DNA from: Glaesserella sp041814905
GTDB taxonomy: Bacteria > Pseudomonadota > Gammaproteobacteria > Enterobacterales > Pasteurellaceae
Direction of reading: 5' to 3'
NCBI RefSeq assembly: GCF_041814905.1
Contig: NZ_JBGXYA010000040.1
Location: 1-64,000 of the forward strand
DNA length: 64,000 nucleotides
Shown here: piece after piece, positions 15,726-24,240 of the stretch
How the letters are laid out: every line of letters starts with the position of its first letter
Numbering within the stretch: position 1 is the first letter of the stretch
Program-made: the position numbers and the translations under genes
Notes under the pieces: generated by a model
What the model was told of the DNA's origin: nothing
The model's input: the letters and a program-made list of their open reading frames with translations, nothing else
The model's database searches: none

Positions 15726-16913
15726 ATGAAACAATTTGATGCAATCATCATCGGTGCCGGAGCGGCAGGTTTATTTTGTGCGGCACAGCTCGGGCAAGGG
15801 GGAAAATCGGTGCTGGTGCTGGATAACGGCAAAAAAATCGGGCGAAAGATTTTAATGTCTGGCGGTGGATTTTGTAATTTCACCAATTTAGATGTCACTC
15901 CCAATCATTATATTTGCCAAAATCGCCATTTCGTCAAGTCGGCACTTGCCCGCTATACCAACTGGGATTTTATTTCGCTTGTGGCAAGCTACGGCATTTG
16001 TTATCACGAAAAAGAGTTGGGGCAACTGTTCTGCGATGAAAGTTCGCAACAGATTGTCGATCTGCTACAAGCCGAATGTGAAAAAGGCAACGTAGATATT
16101 CGGCTTCGACAAGCGGTCAGTTCCATCGAAAAATTTGCAAATTTTTTCCATATTCAGACCGCTTGTGAAAGCTATCAAACGGAAAATCTAATCATTGCCA
16201 CAGGTGGTTTATCAATGGCTGGCTTAGGGGCAAGCCCATTCGGTTATAAAATTGCCGAGCAGTTTGGTATTCCCGTTATCCCTGTTCGTGCAAGCCTTGT
16301 GCCGTTTACTTGGAAAGAGAGCGATAAGATTTTTGCCTCCTTATCCGGTATCGCTTTACCCGTTAGCGTAAGCAACCGCAATAAAACCTTTAGCAATCAG
16401 ATGTTGTTTACCCATCGTGGTTTATCTGGGCCTGCTATTCTACAAATTTCAAACTACTGGGATTTGGGTGAAACGGTGGAAATTGATTTACTGCCATCCG
16501 CCTCTATCCTTGATATTTTGAACGAACTGCGTCAATCTTCGCCGAAATTGCAGTTAAAAACCGTATTATCTCGCTATTTACCGAAAAAATTAGTCGAACT
16601 TTGGATTGAACAACAGATGATCAAAGATCAGATTATCGCTCAACTCAATAAAGCTGATCTTGCCTTTTTAGATCACTTTATTCATCACTGGCCGTTTTTA
16701 CCTAATGGTACTGAAGGCTACCGTACCGCTGAAGTCACAATGGGCGGCGTTGATACCGATTATATTTCGTCCAAAACAATGGAAGTGAAAAACGTTCAGG
16801 GTTTATATTTTATCGGTGAAGTGCTTGATGTGACAGGCTGGCTCGGCGGCTATAATTTCCAATGGGCGTGGTCGTCGGCGTTTGCTTGTGCCGAAAGCAT
16901 TTTAGAAAAGTAA
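15726..16913 (+). CDS. HI0933-type NAD(P)/FAD-dependent oxidoreductase (YhiN family)
   Basis: The 395-residue flavoprotein starts with the FAD-binding glycine motif IIGAGAAGLFCA (8-19) and KIGRKILMSGGGFCNFTN, the hallmark of the HI0933/YhiN family, and ends with the conserved GEVLDVTGWLGGYNFQWAWSSG-like block. The physiological substrate is unknown. Two inverted uptake sequences lie in the coding region (16109-16118 and 16157-16166). They encode the segment RQAVSSIEKFAN (128-139) and the following TACES. A further uptake sequence follows the stop at 16913. Confidence 0.93.
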   Translation: MKQFDAIIIGAGAAGLFCAAQLGQGGKSVLVLDNGKKIGRKILMSGGGFCNFTNLDVTPNHYICQNRHFVKSALARYTNWDFISLVASYGICYHEKELGQLFCDESSQQIVDLLQAECEKGNVDIRLRQAVSSIEKFANFFHIQTACESYQTENLIIATGGLSMAGLGASPFGYKIAEQFGIPVIPVRASLVPFTWKESDKIFASLSGIALPVSVSNRNKTFSNQMLFTHRGLSGPAILQISNYWDLGETVEIDLLPSASILDILNELRQSSPKLQLKTVLSRYLPKKLVELWIEQQMIKDQIIAQLNKADLAFLDHFIHHWPFLPNGTEGYRTAEVTMGGVDTDYISSKTMEVKNVQGLYFIGEVLDVTGWLGGYNFQWAWSSAFACAESILEK

Positions 16914-16922
16914 CAAGCGGTC
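16913..16922 (+). repeat. DNA uptake sequence overlapping the stop of the flavoprotein gene
   Basis: ACAAGCGGTC begins at the last base of the stop codon. It is the last exact copy of this dialect for several kilobases to the right. Confidence 0.85.
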
Positions 16923-17107
16923 AGATTAATAAAAAATGTGGTGATTTTAGGAATTAGTCCTGACAGTCCGCAAAAACTGACCGATTTTACCGATAAAAAG
17001 CACTTAATTTCATTCTGCTTTCCGAGCAGGATTATCAAGTCATATTGTATTATTAACGTAAAAATAGCTAAAAAAGTGACCACACTTTATTCGAAAAGGG
17101 GGATCCG

Positions 17108-17866
17108 ATGTTTCATCTGAAAAAGCATTACTTTGACGGAATCGATCAACAGGGAAATTTATTTATCATTTACGATGCTGCTTTAACTATCGGCGGCATC
17201 TCCATCCCCTATTCATCCATTATTACTCAGCTTAACGGTAAAAACCTCGAACATCGGCGTTTAAGCCGTCTTAAAAGATCCGACGCCCAAATCAGACACA
17301 ATAAGCTGAACTTCAACGGTAGTTGGCTGCCTTTAAGTCACATCTCACCGCTTACGTTATATCAACGGGGCAGGCGTCGTTTAATTTGGCATTGCCATAC
17401 GGCAAAAGCGGATTTTGAATTGGAATTTGCACAACAAACTTATCGTGGGTTAGGCTATGCGGAAACCTTAGAAATGAATTTTGCACCATGGCTTCTTCCT
17501 ATTAGCGAATTACGTTGGGGACGTTTTTTATCCGCCAACCACAGTATCGTTTGGATCGAATGGCTGGGGGAAACAACGCTGAAAAAACTGATTTGGAACG
17601 GAGAATTGATTAAAAATTTTGAAATCAACGATAACGTCTTATTAATTAAAGAAAAGCAACTGTCATTATATTTCCGCCGACCGATGATAATTAAGGATGA
17701 ACCTTTAGTTAAAATTACCGAGCGTTTTAAATTCCTACGTTTTTTTATCAAAGAATCATTCCTGCAAAGCTGGGAAAGCAAGTGGAAAAGCGAGGCGGAA
17801 CTGAGTGTTGCCAATCAAACGGAAAAAGGCTTTGCTTTATACGAGAGGGTATTATGGAAAAAATAA
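17108..17866 (+). CDS. conserved protein of unknown function, possible CrtC-like/lipocalin-like beta-barrel
   Basis: The 252-residue protein has no signal peptide or membrane segment. It is rich in aromatic residues and alternating beta-strand patterns. The central block GLGYAE (114-119), APW (126-128), ELRWGRF (134-140) and IVWIEW (147-152) recalls the region of carotenoid hydratase (CrtC)/tocopherol-cyclase-like barrels, proteins that bind long isoprenoid or lipid chains; this is a tentative pattern match. A GGGGGATCC ribosome region precedes the ATG. The last 13 bases overlap the start of the lipid-enzyme fusion gene, so the pair is translationally coupled and probably acts in one pathway. 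Confidence 0.7.
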   Translation: MFHLKKHYFDGIDQQGNLFIIYDAALTIGGISIPYSSIITQLNGKNLEHRRLSRLKRSDAQIRHNKLNFNGSWLPLSHISPLTLYQRGRRRLIWHCHTAKADFELEFAQQTYRGLGYAETLEMNFAPWLLPISELRWGRFLSANHSIVWIEWLGETTLKKLIWNGELIKNFEINDNVLLIKEKQLSLYFRRPMIIKDEPLVKITERFKFLRFFIKESFLQSWESKWKSEAELSVANQTEKGFALYERVLWKK

Positions 17867-19791
17867 AAATTACACTGCAAAAAATTATTTATGGCGCCGT
17901 TTTTTGCCTCGGTTTGCCGTTGCTACTGGTGGTTTGGGCGCAACATACGGAAAGCAGCGTGCAGATCCCCGTTCCGCAATTTCCCTATTGGGGCTTAATA
18001 TTGGCTTTGAGCGGTCTTGCTTTAATGCTTTGGGCGATGTTAGGTTTATGGAAACTAGGTCGCGGCTTGCCGATGAATGCCTTCCCGCCGCAAAATTATG
18101 TGACCCGCGGCGCTTACCGTCTGTTTCGTCATCCGATTTATACGGGAGCGGCGCTGATTTCTTTCGGATTATCTTTGTATTTTGATTCTTCCTCTGGATT
18201 TTGGTTGGTTTCACCGCTTTTTGTCTTGTTTATTGCGGCTTATGTATTAGGCTTCGAGCGGGAAATCATTGAAAAACATTTCCACAACCAACCCGAACAA
18301 CACCGTACTTGGTTTGATTTGCCGTCAAACAGCTTACAAGCGCTCAATTTGCAACAAAAAAGTAGCCTGTTGCTGACCGTATTTTTGCCTTGGTTCGTGA
18401 TTTACGAAGCCTTTATTTTTATCGGGAACGGTAAAGACGTATTTTTTACCGAGATCGCACTCGATCAGGCGGTTCCGTTTATCAGTTGGACGGTGCTGTT
18501 TTACATTGCACTCTATCCTTTGGCGCTGCTGTTACCGTTTATTCTGCCGACACAGCAACAGGCGCGTTCATTCGCTTTGCAAGCCTATACGGGGATGGCG
18601 CTCATTTTCTACTGCTATTTGGTTGTGCCTGCGGCGGTGGACTATCAACCGATCACCGACAACGATATTTTCACCCGCTTAATCAACTTGAACCGCGAAA
18701 CGGACGGCGCCGTTGCAGCCCTTCCTTCTTTTCACGTCTTTTGGGCGTTAATGGTCGGTCGTTATTACGGACTTCGTTATAACCGTTACAGTGGCATTAT
18801 ATGGCTGTTCAGTGCTTTGATTGTGGTAAGCTGCCTGACCATCAAAAGCCATACGATTGCCGATGTATTATTCGGTATTATCGCTTATTGGCTCAGTCAT
18901 TATCGTGTACCCGTATACCTTTATTTACTCCGTCTATGCGAAAATATTTCCAATTCGTGGCACGAATGGCGCAGAGGCAAAGTGCGGTTGATTAATCACG
19001 GATTTTATGCGGCAATCGGCGGATTTTGCGGGTTTCTGATTATGGGCTATTTTATGCCCGAGCAACTTTGGGTACTGTATGCTATCGGTATCGCGGGCTT
19101 TGTCGGAGCGGGATTATGGGCCCAATGGGTGGAAGGTTCGTCAATGTTACTACGTCCTTTCGGCTACTATGGCAGCGTGCTGGGGGTGATTTTCACGGTG
19201 ATATTGATCGCGCTGTTTTCCGCAATCGACTTATGGCAGTTAATGGCGGTTGCCGCGCTTGCCGCCAGTCCGATTCAATTTTGGGGACGCTGCCGCTGCT
19301 TGGTGCAAGGTTGCTGCCACGGCAAACCGACACATATCGCCGGCATCCGTTTTTATCATCCGAAATCCAGAGTCAATAAACTGGCGGGTTGGCAAGGCAA
19401 AAATCTTTATCCGACCCAATTTTATTCGATGCTGGCAAACTTTTTTACTTTCTTTATTTTATGGCGTTTAACCACATTGGAAACATCCGCCGCCTTTATT
19501 GCCGGTATTTATTTGATTCTCAACGGCGCATTCCGTTTTGTGGAAGAGTCCCTACGTGGTGAACCGCAAACACCGTATTTTATCGGAATGCGCGTTTATC
19601 AATGGCTCGCCCTACTTTCTATTTTGAGCGGTATCGTTTTTACCTGCATACCTTCACCACCGTTAAGCGCCGGCGGACTAACACCGTCCCTATGGTTTAA
19701 TGCCATGATTTATTTCATCATTATTCTATGCGTGTACGGTTTAGACTTCCCGTACAGCAACGCGAAGTTTTCAAGATTAACGCAGGAATAA
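17854..19791 (+). CDS. three-domain membrane fusion: ICMT-like methyltransferase + PAP2 + Lgt-like transferase
   Basis: The 645-residue protein starts at the ATG at 17854 (AGAGG ribosome site, 13-base overlap with the previous gene), not at the in-frame ATG at 17782. Residues 1-150 resemble isoprenylcysteine carboxyl methyltransferases/PEMT: TRGAYRLFRHPIYTG (84-98) and the acidic FEREIIE (134-140). Residues about 170-350 form a PAP2-type domain with PSFH (291-294) and HTIAD (333-337), the phosphatase/phosphotransferase active-site pattern. Residues about 380-630 resemble an Lgt variant: GR-x-C-x-C...GCCHGKPT (478-493), YPTQFYS (519-525) and RFVEESLRGEPQ (561-572). About 16 membrane segments are expected. 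Each domain alone acts on lipids. The joint reaction is unknown. A frameshift or merger artefact is unlikely because the frame is continuous. Confidence 0.85.
   Translation: MEKIKITLQKIIYGAVFCLGLPLLLVVWAQHTESSVQIPVPQFPYWGLILALSGLALMLWAMLGLWKLGRGLPMNAFPPQNYVTRGAYRLFRHPIYTGAALISFGLSLYFDSSSGFWLVSPLFVLFIAAYVLGFEREIIEKHFHNQPEQHRTWFDLPSNSLQALNLQQKSSLLLTVFLPWFVIYEAFIFIGNGKDVFFTEIALDQAVPFISWTVLFYIALYPLALLLPFILPTQQQARSFALQAYTGMALIFYCYLVVPAAVDYQPITDNDIFTRLINLNRETDGAVAALPSFHVFWALMVGRYYGLRYNRYSGIIWLFSALIVVSCLTIKSHTIADVLFGIIAYWLSHYRVPVYLYLLRLCENISNSWHEWRRGKVRLINHGFYAAIGGFCGFLIMGYFMPEQLWVLYAIGIAGFVGAGLWAQWVEGSSMLLRPFGYYGSVLGVIFTVILIALFSAIDLWQLMAVAALAASPIQFWGRCRCLVQGCCHGKPTHIAGIRFYHPKSRVNKLAGWQGKNLYPTQFYSMLANFFTFFILWRLTTLETSAAFIAGIYLILNGAFRFVEESLRGEPQTPYFIGMRVYQWLALLSILSGIVFTCIPSPPLSAGGLTPSLWFNAMIYFIIILCVYGLDFPYSNAKFSRLTQE
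18979..18989 (+). repeat. H. influenzae-dialect uptake word inside the fusion gene
   Basis: AAAGTGCGGTT contains the exact nine-base core AAGTGCGGT of the other Pasteurellaceae uptake dialect. One-mismatch versions lie before the cassette (17079-17087, reverse) and after it (AAGTACGGT near 19808). It may be chance. Confidence 0.4.
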
Positions 19792-19872
19792 AAATGAACT
19801 AAATACAAAGTACGGTCGGTTTTTCAATCGTTTTATCTAGGATAGCCTCTAAAAAATTTTGCAAATCCCATT

Positions 19873-19892
19873 TACTGTTTATAAAAACAGGT
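19873..19892 (+). promoter_or_regulatory. LexA (SOS) box 1 upstream of recN
   Basis: The site contains a perfect CTGT-N8-ACAG (19875-19890) with an AT-only spacer, the LexA operator core. recN is strongly SOS-induced in E. coli and carries more than one operator. Confidence 0.85.
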
Positions 19893-19893
19893 T

Positions 19894-19913
19894 TACTATA
19901 TGCCTATACAGTA
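19894..19913 (+). promoter_or_regulatory. LexA (SOS) box 2 upstream of recN
   Basis: TACTATATGCCTATACAGTA has the LexA layout with one mismatch in the left half (CTAT for CTGT). It lies one base after box 1 and 21 bases before the recN start, so the two form a tandem operator that would cover the promoter. Confidence 0.72.
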
Positions 19914-19933
19914 TCTTGTATGGGTATTTTCTT

Positions 19934-21613
19934 ATGCTAACTCAATTAACCATCAATAATTTTGCGATTGTTCGCCACCTAACCCTTGAATTAAACGAAG
20001 GAATGTCCGTCATTACAGGGGAAACTGGGGCGGGTAAGTCTATCGGTATTGACGCACTGGGCTTATGTTTAGGCTATCGTTCCGAAAGTTCGATGATCCG
20101 AAATGGTGCGGATAAAGCGGACATTTCGGCGACATTTTCAATGCAACCGAACAGCCCGGCGTATTTATGGTTAAAGGAACACGAGCTACTTGATGAAGAT
20201 AACCCGCAAGAGTGCATTTTACGTCGAATGATCAATCAAGAAGGACGTTCCAAAGCCTTTGTAAATAATCACCCAATTCCTGTTTCACAACTACGAGAAC
20301 TTGGGCAATACCTTATCCATTTGAATGGTCAGCACGCCCCGCAACTTCTACTAAAAAGTGATTACCAACTGGAATTAGTGGATAACTATGCGAATTTACA
20401 TTTGTTGTTGGCGGAAATGGCAACACAATATCAAGGTTGGCGGAAACTATATAAACAGGTGCAAAATTTTCATCAACAATGCCAAGAAAATGAAGCTCGC
20501 AAGCAACTGTTGCAATATCAGGTGGATGAATTGGATGAATTTGCCATTAAAGAGGGGGAATTTGAACAATTAGAAGAAGAGCAGTCCCGCCTTGCAAATT
20601 CGGAACAGTTGACAGAATTATCCCAAGCAGTCGTAAATCGCTTGATTGATGATGAGATAAATGCGGATTCATTGATATATGGCGCAATTCGCGATTTGGA
20701 ACAGCTTGCAGAAATCGATAGCCATTACCAATCGGCATTGGATATGCTTAATGACGCATTAATTCAAATTCAAGAAGCCGGTTCGGAAATCAATAGTCTG
20801 GCAAATCGGATTGAACAAGATCCGGAGCGCCTTGAAGAATTGGATGAGCGTATTGGCAAAGCTATGCAGCTTGCGCGCAAACATCATGTTTCGACCACAG
20901 AATTGCATCAACACCATTTAATTTTAAAAGCGGAATTACAGCAACTGCTTGATTTTGAAGATAATGAAGAGCAATTGATTATTGATGAGAAAAAAGCGTA
21001 TCAAACTTGTATTGAGTTGGCTCGGCAGATTTATCAAAAGCGTGTTGAAGCAGGGCAAAAGCTTTCCGAGCAAGTGACTCAGCAGATTAAACAATTGGCT
21101 ATGGAAAACGGAGAATTTTTTATTGAAGTAAAACACAACCCCGATAAATTATCAGCAAACGGTGCGGATTTTGTTGAATTCAATTTGCGCAGTAACCTTG
21201 GTCAGCAAGCTCAACCATTGGCAAAAATTGCGTCAGGCGGTGAGTTATCTCGGATTTCCCTTGCGGTGCAAGTCTTAACGGCGAATAAACTTTCAACACC
21301 AACGATTATTTTCGATGAAGTCGATGTTGGGATCAGCGGGCCAACCGCAACGGTTGTCGGCAGATTACTTCGTCAACTGGGTAAAAAATGCCAAGTGTTA
21401 TGCGTGACTCATTTACCGCAAGTGGCAAGCCACGGTCATCATCACTTTAATGTACAGAAACAAATAGAAAATAATCAAACAGAAACCCGAATGAGTTTAC
21501 TTACTCAACAAGAACGGGTAGGCGCTTTGGCAAGATTATTAGGCGGAACAACCATTACCGATGCCGTATTAGCCAATGCACAAGAAATGTTGAATTTGGT
21601 GGAAGTAGAATAA
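19934..21613 (+). CDS. recN: DNA repair protein RecN
   Basis: RecN is an SMC-like ATPase that holds DNA ends together in double-strand break repair. The ATG at 19934 (MLTQLTINNFAIV...) gives 559 residues, matching the family. Longer in-frame starts would run through both LexA boxes. Visible are Walker A GETGAGKS (29-36), a long central coiled coil (about 150-380) rich in Glu, Gln and Leu, the signature ASGGELSRISLA, and Walker B TIIFDEVDVGISG. Two LexA boxes upstream indicate SOS control. Confidence 0.97.
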   Translation: MLTQLTINNFAIVRHLTLELNEGMSVITGETGAGKSIGIDALGLCLGYRSESSMIRNGADKADISATFSMQPNSPAYLWLKEHELLDEDNPQECILRRMINQEGRSKAFVNNHPIPVSQLRELGQYLIHLNGQHAPQLLLKSDYQLELVDNYANLHLLLAEMATQYQGWRKLYKQVQNFHQQCQENEARKQLLQYQVDELDEFAIKEGEFEQLEEEQSRLANSEQLTELSQAVVNRLIDDEINADSLIYGAIRDLEQLAEIDSHYQSALDMLNDALIQIQEAGSEINSLANRIEQDPERLEELDERIGKAMQLARKHHVSTTELHQHHLILKAELQQLLDFEDNEEQLIIDEKKAYQTCIELARQIYQKRVEAGQKLSEQVTQQIKQLAMENGEFFIEVKHNPDKLSANGADFVEFNLRSNLGQQAQPLAKIASGGELSRISLAVQVLTANKLSTPTIIFDEVDVGISGPTATVVGRLLRQLGKKCQVLCVTHLPQVASHGHHHFNVQKQIENNQTETRMSLLTQQERVGALARLLGGTTITDAVLANAQEMLNLVEVE

Positions 21614-21671
21614 ACAAGGTAGAATAGAAAGACATATAGATTTTATAAAAGTCCAAATTATCTTTTTTATT

Positions 21672-22352
21672 ATGCAACTTGCCACCTTTTCATCAACCGA
21701 ATCTGAACTACTTGATAAAGCCCGCTGGTTGGCGGGTTTTACTTTAAGTGAGATAGCCGGGCAACTTAACATACCGGTACCGCCGGATTTACGTCGTGAT
21801 AAAGGTTGGGTAGGTATGTTGATTGAGACGGCCTTGGGCGCAAAAGCAGGCAGTAAAGCAGAACAAGATTTTGCCCATCTGAATATTGAACTTAAAACTA
21901 TTCCGGTTAATGCACAAGGGGTTCCTCTTGAAACAACCTTTGTGAGTCTTGCACCTCTGACCCATAATCACGGTATTACTTGGCAAACCTCTCATGTTAA
22001 GCACAAATTACAACGGGTACTTTGGATCCCCGTTGAGGGTACGCGTACCATTCCCTTAAGCCAGCGCCATATTGGTCAACCGATTTTATGGTCGCCAACG
22101 GCAGATCAGGAAAAACAATTAAGACAAGATTGGGAAGAACTGATGGAGCTTATCGTATTAGGGCGATTAAATGAAATTAATGCCACTTTAGGTGAGGTTC
22201 TGCAACTGCGTCCGAAAGGGCGTAATAGCAAAGCGTTAGCCGGTGCAATTAATCGATATGGAGAAAAAATTCAATCTCTGCCGTTAGGTTTTTATTTACG
22301 CAAAAACTTTACCACAACGATTTTACAAAATTTTTTACATTCAGATCTTTAA
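21672..22352 (+). CDS. mutH: DNA mismatch repair endonuclease MutH
   Basis: MutH nicks the unmethylated strand at hemimethylated GATC sites when activated by MutS-MutL. The 226-residue protein has the restriction-enzyme-like active site: E52, D66 in EQDFAHL, and E73 and K75 in NIELKTIPVN. The family C-terminal helix is present. The presence of mutH implies Dam-directed repair in this organism. As in E. coli, it is followed by a TerC-family gene of the ygdQ type. Confidence 0.96.
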   Translation: MQLATFSSTESELLDKARWLAGFTLSEIAGQLNIPVPPDLRRDKGWVGMLIETALGAKAGSKAEQDFAHLNIELKTIPVNAQGVPLETTFVSLAPLTHNHGITWQTSHVKHKLQRVLWIPVEGTRTIPLSQRHIGQPILWSPTADQEKQLRQDWEELMELIVLGRLNEINATLGEVLQLRPKGRNSKALAGAINRYGEKIQSLPLGFYLRKNFTTTILQNFLHSDL

Positions 22353-22429
22353 TTTCGGCATTGCTCCCTATATGATGTGCAATTTTTACAGAAACAGTAA
22401 TCAGTTAATTCTTAGTTTAAGGACATTTT

Positions 22430-23170
22430 ATGTTTGAATGGATAGCGAGCCCTGAAGCTTGGATCGCGCTCTTTACCTTAGCGGCACTGGAAATCGTGCT
22501 AGGTATTGATAATATTATTTTCATTAGTATTTTAGTTTCCCGTTTGCCTGAAAAACAGCGCCAATCGGCTCGTATTATCGGTCTTGGTTTGGCCATGGGA
22601 ACCCGTATTTTACTACTGCTTTCTCTGGCATGGATAATGCGCTTGGTTGACCCGTTGTTCTCAATAATGGATAAACCGGTTTCCGGTCGCGACCTGATTT
22701 TAATTCTTGGTGGCTTATTCCTGATTGTGAAAAGTTTTATGGAGTTAATAGAGATAGTGAAAGGTGAAGAACACGGTGAACAAGGCAATGCAGCTAAAAA
22801 AGCCAATTATCTGATGATCTTAATACAAATTGCTATTTTGGATATTGTTTTCTCATTAGACTCGGTTATTACGGCGGTCGGTATGGCGGATGACATTCCG
22901 GTTATGGTAATTGCAATTATGATTGCGGTGGGTGTGATGATGTTTGCGGCAAAACCTATTGGTGATTTTGTGGATAATAATCCAACCATTAAAAATCTTG
23001 CGCTCGCCTTCTTAATTTTAATCGGTGTTGCGTTAGTCGGTGAAGGGTTTAATATTCACATTCCTAAATCAGCGATTTACACAGCGATGGGCTTCTCGGT
23101 AATTGTGGAATTCCTTAATATCACAATGCGTAAGAACCAAGCAAAACATCAAATTAAAGAGCAAGAATAA
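22430..23170 (+). CDS. TerC-family inner-membrane protein (YgdQ-like)
   Basis: The 246-residue protein has about seven transmembrane helices with the TerC signatures EIVLGIDNIIFISIL and DIVFSLDSVITAVGMADD, each carrying the acidic residues typical of this putative metal-ion transport family. The gene order mutH then this gene matches E. coli mutH-ygdQ. Recent work on TerC proteins points to manganese export linked to secretion, but the role here is inferred. A good ribosome site (TTTAAGGACATTTT) precedes the ATG, and a terminator follows. Confidence 0.92.
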   Translation: MFEWIASPEAWIALFTLAALEIVLGIDNIIFISILVSRLPEKQRQSARIIGLGLAMGTRILLLLSLAWIMRLVDPLFSIMDKPVSGRDLILILGGLFLIVKSFMELIEIVKGEEHGEQGNAAKKANYLMILIQIAILDIVFSLDSVITAVGMADDIPVMVIAIMIAVGVMMFAAKPIGDFVDNNPTIKNLALAFLILIGVALVGEGFNIHIPKSAIYTAMGFSVIVEFLNITMRKNQAKHQIKEQE

Positions 23171-23178
23171 TGTAAAAT

Positions 23179-23203
23179 AAGCCCTCACATTGAGGGCTTT
23201 TTA
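23179..23203 (+). terminator. rho-independent terminator after the TerC-family gene
   Basis: AAGCCCTCA (23179-23187) pairs with TGAGGGCTT (23191-23199) around a three-base loop, followed by a T run. It ends 15 bases before nagZ. Confidence 0.88.
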
Positions 23204-23217
23204 ATTTAAGGGGAATT

Positions 23218-24240
23218 ATGTTACTTATTGATTTGGTCGGCTATGAATTGACTCAAGAAGAGCAAGAATTGCTTGAACATCCGCTCGTTTCAGGACTTAT
23301 TTTATTTACTCGAAATTTTCACGATAAAGCGCAACTGCAGGCGTTGATTCAATCTGTTCGTCAACGGGTGAAAAAGCCATTACTAATTACCGTCGATCAA
23401 GAAGGTGGTCGGGTACAGCGTTTCCGTGAAGGATTTACCAAATTGCCTGCCATGCAATCTTTTTTACAATTAGACCGTTTGCAACTTGTTCAAGAAGCAG
23501 GCTGGCTGATGGCGGCTGAAATGTTTGCATTAGATATTGATTTAAGTTTTGCTCCGGTGCTGGATTTAGGACATTGTAGCAAAGCAATCGGCGATCGTTC
23601 ATTTGGGGAAAATGTAGCCACAATGCTACCTGTCGCCGAAGCCTTTATTGACGGTATGCGAGAAATCGGTATGGCAACCACAGGTAAACATTTCCCTGGT
23701 CACGGTCACGTTATTGCCGACTCTCATCTTGAAACGCCCTTTGATGATCGTCCAAAAGAAACCATCTTTAATCAGGACATTCAGCCGTTTAAACAGCTGA
23801 TCGCCAAAGGAAAATTATCGGCAATTATGCCTGCCCACGTTATTTACACCCAGTGTGACAGCCAACCTGCCAGTGGTTCAAGTTACTGGCTGAAAGAGAT
23901 TTTACGCAAGCAGTTGCAATTTAACGGCGTGATTTTCTCTGATGATTTAGGAATGAAAGGCGCTGGGTTTATGGGGAACTATGTGGAACGAAGCGAGAAA
24001 GCCTTACAAGCTGGTTGTGATTTGTTGCTACTCTGCAACGAGCCTGATGGCGTGGTACAAGTGTTAGATAACCTGAAATATCAGCCTACCCCAACGCAGA
24101 AAGAACGCCACTTAAGCCTAATGAAACGCCGTTCGATCGGTTGGTCAGAACTGGAAGCCAGCCCACGTTGGCAACAGGCTCATCAACAGCTTGCTACACT
24201 TCAAGATCAATGGTTGGAATGGAAAACCCAGAATGCCTAA
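23218..24240 (+). CDS. nagZ: beta-N-acetylhexosaminidase NagZ
   Basis: NagZ is a cytoplasmic family-3 glycoside hydrolase that removes GlcNAc from 1,6-anhydro-muropeptides during cell-wall recycling. The 340-residue protein has the NagZ loop KHFPGHGHVIADSH (157-170), carrying the catalytic His, and the nucleophile motif FSDDLGMKG (240-248). The start is close behind the upstream terminator with an AAGGGG ribosome site. The end overlaps rlmC by eight bases. Confidence 0.96.
   Translation: MLLIDLVGYELTQEEQELLEHPLVSGLILFTRNFHDKAQLQALIQSVRQRVKKPLLITVDQEGGRVQRFREGFTKLPAMQSFLQLDRLQLVQEAGWLMAAEMFALDIDLSFAPVLDLGHCSKAIGDRSFGENVATMLPVAEAFIDGMREIGMATTGKHFPGHGHVIADSHLETPFDDRPKETIFNQDIQPFKQLIAKGKLSAIMPAHVIYTQCDSQPASGSSYWLKEILRKQLQFNGVIFSDDLGMKGAGFMGNYVERSEKALQAGCDLLLLCNEPDGVVQVLDNLKYQPTPTQKERHLSLMKRRSIGWSELEASPRWQQAHQQLATLQDQWLEWKTQNA

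Noticed and set aside
17782..17853. Longer start for the lipid-enzyme fusion
   Set aside because: The extra 24 residues are polar and overlap the upstream coding region out of frame. The ATG at 17854 has a ribosome site and leads directly into the first membrane helix.
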